A stretch of DNA of 64,000 nucleotides from contig NZ_CP031704.1 in the NCBI RefSeq assembly GCF_003428335.1, positions 2,356,001 through 2,420,000 on the forward strand. Reading direction: 5' to 3'. This document shows positions 53,154 to 64,000 of the stretch, in pieces. The notes under the pieces were generated by a model, which was not told where the DNA came from, did not search any database, and saw only the letters and a list, made by a program, of their open reading frames with translations. Within the stretch, counting starts at the first letter, position 1. Each line of letters starts with the position of its first letter. The position numbers and the translations under genes are program-made. Source of the stretch: Solimonas sp. K1W22B-7 (lineage in GTDB: Bacteria; Pseudomonadota; Gammaproteobacteria; Nevskiales; Nevskiaceae).

Positions 53154-53524
53154 TCAGACCCTTGGCAGAGGCCCTGCGCCTGCAGCGGGAAGCCGCCGAA
53201 CTGGAGTTCGACTGGCGCCACCTGGATGAACTCTGGGACAAGCTGGCCGAAGAGGTCGGCGAGCTGCAGCAGGCCGCCGGCGAAAGCCAGGACCGCCGCG
53301 AGGACGAGCTGGGCGACCTGCTGTTCATGGCGGTGAACCTGGCGCGCCACCTGGGCGTGGATGCCGAGCGCGCCCTGGCACGGGCCAATGCCAAGTTCGA
53401 GCGGCGCTTCGGCCACGTGTGCAAGCACCTGGCGCAGCTGCCGCCGCCGGGCGACCCGCGGCGCCTGGACGAGATGGAGCGCTACTGGCAGGAGGCCAAG
53501 CAGGCCGAACGCGCAAAGCGCTAG
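53150..53524 (+). CDS. MazG-like NTP pyrophosphohydrolase, single domain
   Basis: A 124-residue protein equal to the C-terminal half of a typical 260-residue MazG: LRLQREAAELEFDWRHLDEL, KLAEEVGELQQA (EExxE) and EDELGDLLFMAVNLARHLG (metal-binding ExxD), then ANAKFERRFGH. The N-terminal MazG repeat is absent. The catalytic residues are complete, so it may be active. ATG 53150 overlaps the Nudix stop; both enzymes clean up nucleotides. dapB follows after 34 bp. Confidence 0.85.
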   Translation: MIRPLAEALRLQREAAELEFDWRHLDELWDKLAEEVGELQQAAGESQDRREDELGDLLFMAVNLARHLGVDAERALARANAKFERRFGHVCKHLAQLPPPGDPRRLDEMERYWQEAKQAERAKR

Positions 53525-53558
53525 AATCCCGGCCCGCTTTTACAAGCCGTTTTATGCC

Positions 53559-54368
53559 ATGACCCAGTCCCCCGTTCGCATTGCCGTCCTCGGTGCCAGT
53601 GGCCGCATGGGCCGCGCCGTGATCCAGGCCGCCGACGCCTCGCCGCGAGCCCGCCTGGGTGCCGCGCTGGAGCGCGAGGGTTGCCCCGAAGTCGGTCAGG
53701 ACGCCGCCCAGCTGGCCGGCCTTGCCGCCGCCGGCGTGAAGATCCTGACCCAGCCGGAGCAGGCCGCCGCCGACTTCGACGTGCTGATCGACTTCACCCG
53801 CCCGGAAGCCACCGTGGCGCTGCTGCCGTTCTGCGTCGAGCACGGCAAGGCCATGGTCATCGGCACCACCGGCTTCACCGCAGACCAGCAGGCGGCGGTG
53901 GAGGAAGCGGCCAGGCGCATCCCGATCCTCAAGGCCGGCAACTTCAGCATCGGCGTCAATCTCTGCCTGAAGCTGCTGGAGGACGCCGCGCGCGTGCTGG
54001 CGGAAGACTTCGACATCGAGGTGGTGGAGGCGCATCACCGCCACAAGGTCGACGCGCCCAGCGGCACGGCCCTGATGATGGGCGAGGCCGCGGCCCGCGG
54101 CGCCGGCCGCGAGCTCAAGGACTGCGCGGTCTACGAGCGCTACGGCCACACCGGCGCGCGCGAGCGCCAGGCCATCGGCTTCTCCACCGTGCGCGGTGGT
54201 GACGTGGTCGGTGACCACACGGTGATGTTCCTGGGCGAGGGCGAGCGGGTCGAGATCAGCCACAAGGCCAGCTCGCGCAGCATCTTCGCCAAGGGCGCCG
54301 TGCACGCCGCGACCTGGGTCGCCGGCCAGCCGGCAGGTCTGTACTCGATGCGGGACGTGCTGGCCTAA
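53559..54368 (+). CDS. dapB: 4-hydroxy-tetrahydrodipicolinate reductase
   Basis: Second dedicated enzyme of the lysine/diaminopimelate branch. The 269 residues start MTQSPVRIAVLGASGRMGRAVIQ (nucleotide-binding Gly motif) and contain VLIDFTRPEA, GTTGFTADQQ, FSIGVNLCLKLLEDAA and the active-site EAHHRHKVDAPSGTA, then FSTVRGGDVVGDHTV. ATG 53559 gives the usual start. It precedes carAB by two inserted genes; dapB-carAB is the common order. Confidence 0.97.
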   Translation: MTQSPVRIAVLGASGRMGRAVIQAADASPRARLGAALEREGCPEVGQDAAQLAGLAAAGVKILTQPEQAAADFDVLIDFTRPEATVALLPFCVEHGKAMVIGTTGFTADQQAAVEEAARRIPILKAGNFSIGVNLCLKLLEDAARVLAEDFDIEVVEAHHRHKVDAPSGTALMMGEAAARGAGRELKDCAVYERYGHTGARERQAIGFSTVRGGDVVGDHTVMFLGEGERVEISHKASSRSIFAKGAVHAATWVAGQPAGLYSMRDVLA

Positions 54369-54400
54369 GTAGGGCCTGTTACCGCTCGTCGCTCCGCTGG

Positions 54401-54435
54401 TCGGCCGCCCATAAAGTCCGACCGGCGGCGGCCGA
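54401..54435. repeat. Short inverted repeat in the dapB-globin gap
   Basis: TCGGCCGCC (54401-54409) pairs with GGCGGCCGA (54427-54435), followed by the palindrome GGGGTACCCC (54441-54450). No T run. Possibly an mRNA 3' structure of dapB. Confidence 0.4.
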
Positions 54436-54493
54436 TACGGGGGGTACCCCAGTGGCCGCTTTCCTGCTGCCGCGGAAGACCGTCCGTGACCCC

Positions 54494-54934
54494 ATGACGC
54501 CCCGACAGATCAAGAACGTCCAAGTCAGTTTCGAGCGAATCGCTCCCTACTCGGCTCAGGCCGCCGAGTTGTTCTACCGCCGTCTCTTCATGCTCGATCC
54601 CGCGCTGCGCCCGCTGTTCCGGGAGGATCTTGTCCGCCATGGGCAGCAGCTGATGGATGCCCTGGCCTGGGCCGTGCGCGGCCTGCAGGACCGTGCGGGC
54701 CTGATCGCCTCGATCCAGGCCCTGGGCCAGCGGCATGCCGGATACGGTGCCCGGCCGGAGCACTACGACACCGTTGGCGATGCCTTGCTCTGGGCCCTGC
54801 AGCAGGGCCTCGGCGACGAGTTCAGCCAGGAGGTGCGCGATGCCTGGGTCGCGGCCTATGCGCTGATCGCGGGCATCATGCTGGATGCGGCCGCGCAGAA
54901 GAGCGGAAAAGTCCTGCCGTTCCGCGCCGCCTGA
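54494..54934 (+). CDS. Single-domain globin
   Basis: A 146-residue globin (bacterial single-domain haemoglobin type). Visible features: NVQVSFERIAPYSAQAAELFYRRLF, FREDLVRHGQQLMDALAWAV (distal region), the proximal His in GQRHAGYGARPEHY and LLWALQQGLGDEFSQEVRDAW. No reductase domain. ATG 54494 is preferred; an in-frame GTG at 54452 would add 14 residues of uncharacteristic sequence. Likely role in NO or O2 binding. Confidence 0.88.
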   Translation: MTPRQIKNVQVSFERIAPYSAQAAELFYRRLFMLDPALRPLFREDLVRHGQQLMDALAWAVRGLQDRAGLIASIQALGQRHAGYGARPEHYDTVGDALLWALQQGLGDEFSQEVRDAWVAAYALIAGIMLDAAAQKSGKVLPFRAA

Positions 54935-54974
54935 CGGAACCCTGCCGGCCCGCGCATGGGATAATGCGCGGGCC

Positions 54975-56069
54975 ATGTCAGCCCCCATTCCCGAAGCGAT
55001 CAAGACGCGCGGGGCGGCCTCCAACCCGGAGGGCCGCTTCGAGACCCGCTCGCGCGAGGATTTCGACGATGGCTGGCTGCTCGACGAACCCGACCGCCCG
55101 CGGCCGGATACCACGGTCACGGCCGAGGCCTCCAAGACCGTCATCACGCGCAACCAGTCGCCGGACATCGGCTTCGAGCAGTCGATCAACCCCTACCGCG
55201 GCTGCGAGCACGGCTGCATCTACTGCTACGCCAGGCCGGCGCATGCCTACATGAACCTGTCGCCGGGCCTGGATTTCGAGACCCGGCTGTTCTACAAGCC
55301 CGACGCCGCAAAGCTGCTGGAGGCCGAGTTGCGCAAGCCCGGCTACCGCTGCTCGCCGATCGCCCTGGGCTCCAATACCGACCCCTACCAGCCGGTGGAG
55401 CGGGAATACCAGGTGACGCGGGCGATCCTGGAGGTGCTGCAGCGCTGCCGCCACCCCCTGACCATCGTTACCAAGGGCGCCGCCCTGCTGGAGCGCGACA
55501 TCCCGCTGCTGGCGGAGATGGCCAGGGACAACCTTGTCGAGGTTGCCATCTCCATCACCAGCCTGGAGCCGGAGCTGAAGCGTGCCCTGGAGCCCCGCAC
55601 CGCCGGGCCGCAGGCGCGGCTGCGCATGGTCCGGCAACTGGCCGATGCCGGCATCCCGGCGATGGTGCTGGTGGCGCCGGTGATCCCCTTCGTCAACGAC
55701 GCCGAGATCGAGCAGATCCTGCAGGCGTCCCACGAGGCCGGGGCCCGCGAGGCCTCCTACATCATGCTCAGGCTGCCGCACGAGGTGAAGGACCTGTTCC
55801 GCGAGTGGCTGCAGGTGCATTACCCGCAGCGTGCCGAGCACGTCATGAGCCTGGTGCAGCAGATGCGCGGGGGCAAGGACAACGACCCGCGCTTCGGCGT
55901 GCGCATGACCGGGCAGGGGGAGTACGCCCAGGTCATCGCCCAGCGCTTCAAGATCGCCGCGGCCCGTCTGGGCCTGGGCCGGGGGCGGCGGCTGAAGCTC
56001 GATACGGCGCTTTTCCGTCCACCGCCGCCGCCACCGCCGGACAAGGGCCAGATGGGTTTCGGGTTCTGA
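54975..56069 (+). CDS. PA0069-family radical SAM protein
   Basis: A 364-residue radical SAM protein of the SPL-like PA0069 group. The 4Fe-4S motif is CEHGCIYCYARPAHAY (CxxxCxxC), preceded by NPYRGC; later SNTDPYQPVEREYQVTRAIL and VAPVIPFVND, with HEVKDLFREWLQVHYPQR. It ends in a poly-Pro stretch and GFGF. Function unknown; similar to spore photoproduct lyase-like enzymes. It lies just upstream of the carAB promoter, same strand. Confidence 0.9.
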   Translation: MSAPIPEAIKTRGAASNPEGRFETRSREDFDDGWLLDEPDRPRPDTTVTAEASKTVITRNQSPDIGFEQSINPYRGCEHGCIYCYARPAHAYMNLSPGLDFETRLFYKPDAAKLLEAELRKPGYRCSPIALGSNTDPYQPVEREYQVTRAILEVLQRCRHPLTIVTKGAALLERDIPLLAEMARDNLVEVAISITSLEPELKRALEPRTAGPQARLRMVRQLADAGIPAMVLVAPVIPFVNDAEIEQILQASHEAGAREASYIMLRLPHEVKDLFREWLQVHYPQRAEHVMSLVQQMRGGKDNDPRFGVRMTGQGEYAQVIAQRFKIAAARLGLGRGRRLKLDTALFRPPPPPPPDKGQMGFGF

Positions 56070-56124
56070 AGCCGCGGGGCTGCGTTAATTTCAAAAATAT
56101 TTCACTGAAAAGCGCGAAAAGCCA

Positions 56125-56153
56125 TGGACGTTGTGCACTGCACACACTAGAAT
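56125..56153 (+). promoter_or_regulatory. Candidate sigma-70 promoter of carAB
   Basis: TGGACG (56125-56130), a 17-bp spacer, then TAGAAT (56148-56153). An AT-rich block just upstream (AATTTCAAAAATATTTCACTGAAAA) contains ATTTCA/TGAAA halves that could bind ArgR. About 70 bp of leader follow before the ATG. Confidence 0.6.
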
Positions 56154-56169
56154 TCGCGCCTAATCCACG

Positions 56170-56193
56170 ACGGGGGCCAAAAGCCCCCGTTTT
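56170..56193 (+). terminator. Terminator hairpin inside the carAB leader (attenuator candidate)
   Basis: ACGGGGGC-CAAAA-GCCCCCGT followed by TTTT, only 31 bp before the carA ATG and downstream of the candidate promoter. As drawn it should stop transcription before carA, so conditional read-through is implied, or it terminates the radical SAM gene. Confidence 0.7.
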
Positions 56194-56223
56194 AGTGTCC
56201 GTCCCAAGGATTAGGCCAGCTCT

Positions 56224-57354
56224 ATGACCCCTTCCAAACCGGCTTTGCTCGCACTCGCCGACGGATCTGTTTTTCACGGTATCTCCATCGGCGTTGACGG
56301 TCAGACCGTTGGCGAAGTGGTTTTCAATACCGCAATGACGGGATATCAGGAAATCCTGACCGATCCGTCATATCGCGAGCAGATCGTCACCCTCACTTAC
56401 CCCCACATCGGCAACGTCGGCACCAACGACGAAGACGCCGAATCCGGCAAGGTGCAGCTCGCCGGCCTGGTGCTGCGCGAAGTGCCCCGCCGCCACAGCA
56501 ACTTCCGCTCGACCCAGGACTTCAGCGAATACCTGAAGGCCCAGAAGGTCGTGGCCATCGCCGGGCTCGACACCCGCCGCCTGACCCGCCTGCTGCGCGA
56601 CAAGGGCGCCCAGAACGGCTGCATCCTGGCCGGCCGCAAGATTTCCGAGAAGACCGCGCTGAAGCTGGCCCGCGAATTCCCGGGCCTGAAGGGCATGGAC
56701 CTGGCCAAGGTGGTCTCGGTGCCCAAGTCCTACGAGTGGACCACCGGCTCCTGGGAGCTGGCGACCAACCGCGAAACCACGCTGGGCAAGGCGAAGTTCC
56801 ATGTCGTGGTCTACGACTACGGCATCAAGCGCAACATCCTGCGCATGCTGGTGGACCGCGGCTGCCGCATCACCGTGGTACCGGCGCAGACCAAGGCCGC
56901 CGAGGTGCTCAAGCTCAAGCCCGACGGCGTGATGCTGTCCAACGGCCCCGGCGACCCGGAGCCCTGCGACTACGCCATCGCCGCCTCGCGCGAGTTCATC
57001 GCGAAGAAGTTGCCGCTGTTCGGCATCTGCCTGGGTCACCAGATCCTGGGCCTGGCCGCCGGCGCCAAGACGCTGAAGATGAAGTTCGGCCACCACGGCG
57101 CCAACCACCCGGTGCAGGACTTGGAGACCGGACAGGTGATGATCACCAGCCAGAACCACGGCTTCGCGGTGGACGAGGCGACGCTGCCGGCCAATGTCGT
57201 TCCCACGCACCGTTCGCTGTTCGACGGCTCGCTGCAGGGCATCCGGCTGACCGACGCGCCGGCCTTCAGCTTCCAGGGTCACCCGGAAGCCAGCCCCGGC
57301 CCGCACGACGTCGGCATGCTGTTCGACCGTTTCATCCAGATGATGGCCGCCTGA
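56224..57354 (+). CDS. carA: Carbamoyl-phosphate synthase small subunit
   Basis: Glutamine amidotransferase subunit supplying ammonia for carbamoyl phosphate (arginine and pyrimidines). The 376 residues include the N-terminal CPSase domain ([20 protein letters not shown]) and a class I amidotransferase with C269 in [15 protein letters not shown], and the His/Glu in [16 protein letters not shown] 56224 lies downstream of an attenuator-like hairpin. It is 20 bp before carB. Confidence 0.98.
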   Translation: MTPSKPALLALADGSVFHGISIGVDGQTVGEVVFNTAMTGYQEILTDPSYREQIVTLTYPHIGNVGTNDEDAESGKVQLAGLVLREVPRRHSNFRSTQDFSEYLKAQKVVAIAGLDTRRLTRLLRDKGAQNGCILAGRKISEKTALKLAREFPGLKGMDLAKVVSVPKSYEWTTGSWELATNRETTLGKAKFHVVVYDYGIKRNILRMLVDRGCRITVVPAQTKAAEVLKLKPDGVMLSNGPGDPEPCDYAIAASREFIAKKLPLFGICLGHQILGLAAGAKTLKMKFGHHGANHPVQDLETGQVMITSQNHGFAVDEATLPANVVPTHRSLFDGSLQGIRLTDAPAFSFQGHPEASPGPHDVGMLFDRFIQMMAA

Positions 57355-57374
57355 GCCCGCACCAGCCCGAAGCC

Positions 57375-60590
<3,216 letters not shown>

Positions 60591-60662
60591 TCCTTCAGAC
60601 CCCCGAGACCTGCAAGGCCTTGCCCGAATAGGGTATCTTTCAGTCAACCCGGACAAAACCTG

Positions 60663-60681
60663 CCGCCCCGAACAGGGGCGG
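60663..60681 (+). terminator. CCGCCCC/GGGGCGG hairpin between carB and greA
   Basis: 7-bp GC stem with loop GAACA, followed by GTTTTTGC after about 9 bases. It may terminate carB or structure the greA leader. Confidence 0.5.
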
Positions 60682-60724
60682 TGGGTCCGTTTTTGCTTTT
60701 GTAACGTTCAAAGAGATCTGGAAA

Positions 60725-61201
60725 ATGAGCAAGACCCCGATGACGGCGCGTGGCGCCGACAAGCTTCAGGAAGAACTCCGCTATCGCCGGAGCGAACTGC
60801 GTCCCAAGATCATCGAATCCATCGACGAGGCGCGCAAGCAGGGCGACCTGCGTGAGAACGCCGAGTTCCATGCCGCCCGCGAGCAGCACGGCTTCAACGA
60901 GGGGCGTATCCAGGAGATCGAGGGCAAGCTGTCGATGGCCCAGGTCATCGACGTCACCAAGCTGCCGGCCACCGGCAAGGTCATCTTCGGTACCACCATC
61001 GACCTGGCCGACGTCGACAGCGGCGACGAACTGAAGTACCAGATCGTCGGTGAAGATGAAGCCGACGCCAAGCTGGGCCTGATCTCGCTCAATTCGCCGA
61101 TCGCCAAGGCGCTGATCGGCAAGAAGGAGGGCGACATGGTGGCGGTGTCCACCCCGGCCGGCACCCGCGAATTTGAAATCATCGCGGTGCACTACATCTG
61201 A
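60725..61201 (+). CDS. greA: Transcription elongation factor GreA
   Basis: Rescues backtracked RNA polymerase by stimulating transcript cleavage. The 158 residues form an N-terminal coiled coil ([16 protein letters not shown]; acidic tip [15 protein letters not shown]) and a C-terminal FKBP-like domain ([32 protein letters not shown]). Full length. It precedes rlmE and ftsH in a conserved order. Confidence 0.98.
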   Translation: MSKTPMTARGADKLQEELRYRRSELRPKIIESIDEARKQGDLRENAEFHAAREQHGFNEGRIQEIEGKLSMAQVIDVTKLPATGKVIFGTTIDLADVDSGDELKYQIVGEDEADAKLGLISLNSPIAKALIGKKEGDMVAVSTPAGTREFEIIAVHYI

Positions 61202-61232
61202 GCCCCTTCCGGTTTCCGGATAAGCTCCCGCC

Positions 61233-61859
61233 ATGAGCCAGAAACGCCGCCCCAGTTCCGCCCGCTGGCTTGCCGAGCACAGGGCCGATACCTATGTGCA
61301 GGAGGCGCGGCGCCTGGGCTACCGCTCGCGGGCGGTGTTCAAGCTCAAGGAAATCCAGGAAAAGGATCGCATCCTCAAGCAGGGGCAGGTGGTCGTGGAC
61401 CTCGGGGCCGCCCCGGGTGGCTGGAGCCAGCTGGCCCGCCCCCTGCTGGGCCCCTCGGGCCGCCTGCTGGCCCTGGACATCCTCGACATGGAGCCGCTGC
61501 CGGATGTGGAGTTCATCCTGGGCGACTTCCGCGAGGAGTCCGTACTCCACCAGCTCGAGGCGGCCGTGGGAACCCGGGCGGTGGACCTTGTTTTATCGGA
61601 TATGGCCCCCAATCTGAGTGGAATAGGGACTGCGGACCAGGTCGGGAGCCTCCATCTCTGCGAACTGGCGCTGGACTTTGCCAAGGCCCACCTGAAACCA
61701 AAAGGCGTTCTGCTGGTCAAGATTTTCCAGGGGGAAGGCTTCGATACCTACCTCAAGGCCCTGCGCGAAGCCTTTGAATCGGTGACGATTCGCAAGCCCA
61801 AGGCCTCGCGGCCGCGCAGTAGTGAGGTTTATCTGCTGGCGCGGGGGTTTCGGGCGTAG
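61233..61859 (+). CDS. rlmE: 23S rRNA 2'-O-methyltransferase RlmE (FtsJ/RrmJ)
   Basis: Methylates U2552 of 23S rRNA. The 208 residues begin with a basic RNA-binding segment ([20 protein letters not shown]), then [18 protein letters not shown] (catalytic Lys), the SAM motif [25 protein letters not shown] (catalytic Asp) and [16 protein letters not shown] (Lys). Complete. It lies 39 bp upstream of ftsH, the usual arrangement. Confidence 0.97.
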   Translation: MSQKRRPSSARWLAEHRADTYVQEARRLGYRSRAVFKLKEIQEKDRILKQGQVVVDLGAAPGGWSQLARPLLGPSGRLLALDILDMEPLPDVEFILGDFREESVLHQLEAAVGTRAVDLVLSDMAPNLSGIGTADQVGSLHLCELALDFAKAHLKPKGVLLVKIFQGEGFDTYLKALREAFESVTIRKPKASRPRSSEVYLLARGFRA

Positions 61860-61898
61860 TAACGTGCCGTTGCGGTATCAGGAATCAAGGATAGAGCT

Positions 61899-63824
<1,926 letters not shown>

Positions 63825-63831
63825 GTTTCGA

Positions 63832-63857
63832 CGGGGCGCCCTCGGGCGCCCCGTTTT
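63832..63857 (+). terminator. Intrinsic terminator between ftsH and folP
   Basis: CGGGGCGCC-CTCG-GGCGCCCCG followed by TTTTC, right after the ftsH stop. Some read-through into folP is likely because no separate folP promoter is obvious in the 10-bp gap. Confidence 0.88.
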
Positions 63858-63867
63858 CGCTTTCCCC

Positions 63868-64000
63868 ATGTTCCTCCAACTTCCCAGGCGGCGGTTGGCG
63901 CTCGATGCGCCGGTCGTCATGGGCATCCTCAACGTCACGCCGGATTCCTTCTCGGACGGCGGCGTCCACGCCACGCTGGAACAGGCCTGCGAACGCGCCC
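63868..64000 (+). CDS. folP: Dihydropteroate synthase, N-terminal part (runs off window)
   Basis: Folate enzyme condensing pABA with dihydropterin pyrophosphate. Only 44 residues are visible, with the family signature MGILNVTPDSFSDGG. The ftsH-folP order is conserved. The start is ATG 63868; the C-terminal part lies beyond the window. Confidence 0.93.
   Translation, partial: MFLQLPRRRLALDAPVVMGILNVTPDSFSDGGVHATLEQACERA

Overview
The window is high-GC chromosomal DNA from a Gammaproteobacterium. Gene content fits the Nevskiales/Xanthomonadales region of the tree: type II secretion gspC/gspD, a Vfr/Clp-type CRP, LolA-RarA-CrcB-SerS order, greA-rlmE-ftsH-folP order, dapB-carA-carB, and a RAYT transposase with REP elements. 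The family-level placement is an inference from synteny and protein style, not from a marker phylogeny. No rRNA, tRNA, CRISPR array, prophage or classical IS was seen.

Layout. 1-1723: start of a type II secretion operon (gspC, partial gspD) on the minus strand. 1760-2028: a large foldback element, then a CHASE2 nucleotide cyclase. 4566-10737: an N-degron locus (clpS, clpA, and on the other strand a FemAB-like transferase, aat, bpt, infA). 10855-17479: ftsK, a structured repeat, then lolA-rarA-crcB and serS. 17551-18578: a small Q-rich secreted protein and an outer-membrane barrel. 18842-24483: sulfite reduction (cysB, cysI, a frameshifted DUF934 gene, a TSUP anion transporter, cysG).

24491-32791: an AraC-type regulator divergent from a tightly overlapped envelope operon: DUF4282, a DUF1302 outer-membrane protein, two paralogous VPV-repeat membrane-anchored proteins, an Abi-alpha-like protein and DUF445. 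A LolA-like periplasmic protein follows after a terminator. 32793-34036 is a REP/RAYT island with a truncated gene copy and a lower-GC DUF4279 gene. 34055-35908 holds small accessory genes. 35916-45023 holds a CRP-like regulator, a hybrid histidine kinase, a 1922-residue fusion protein (GMC oxidoreductase, alpha/beta hydrolase, PhoD-type phosphatase) and a LuxR-type response regulator. This is the most unusual locus in the window.

45107-64000 is mostly housekeeping: pgm, DUF1249, arylesterase, gamma-carbonic anhydrase, a SixA-like phosphatase, rsmJ, SCP2, two tandem hotdog thioesterases, a Nudix CoA pyrophosphatase, a half-length MazG, dapB, a globin, a radical SAM protein, carAB with an attenuator-like leader, greA, rlmE, ftsH and the start of folP.

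Small repeats recur between genes: three hairpins built from a 10-bp CGCAAATGRA unit, three REP sequences around the RAYT gene, and two large multi-stem foldback elements. Coding is dense, with many 4-bp ATGA overlaps, so most same-strand runs are probably operons.
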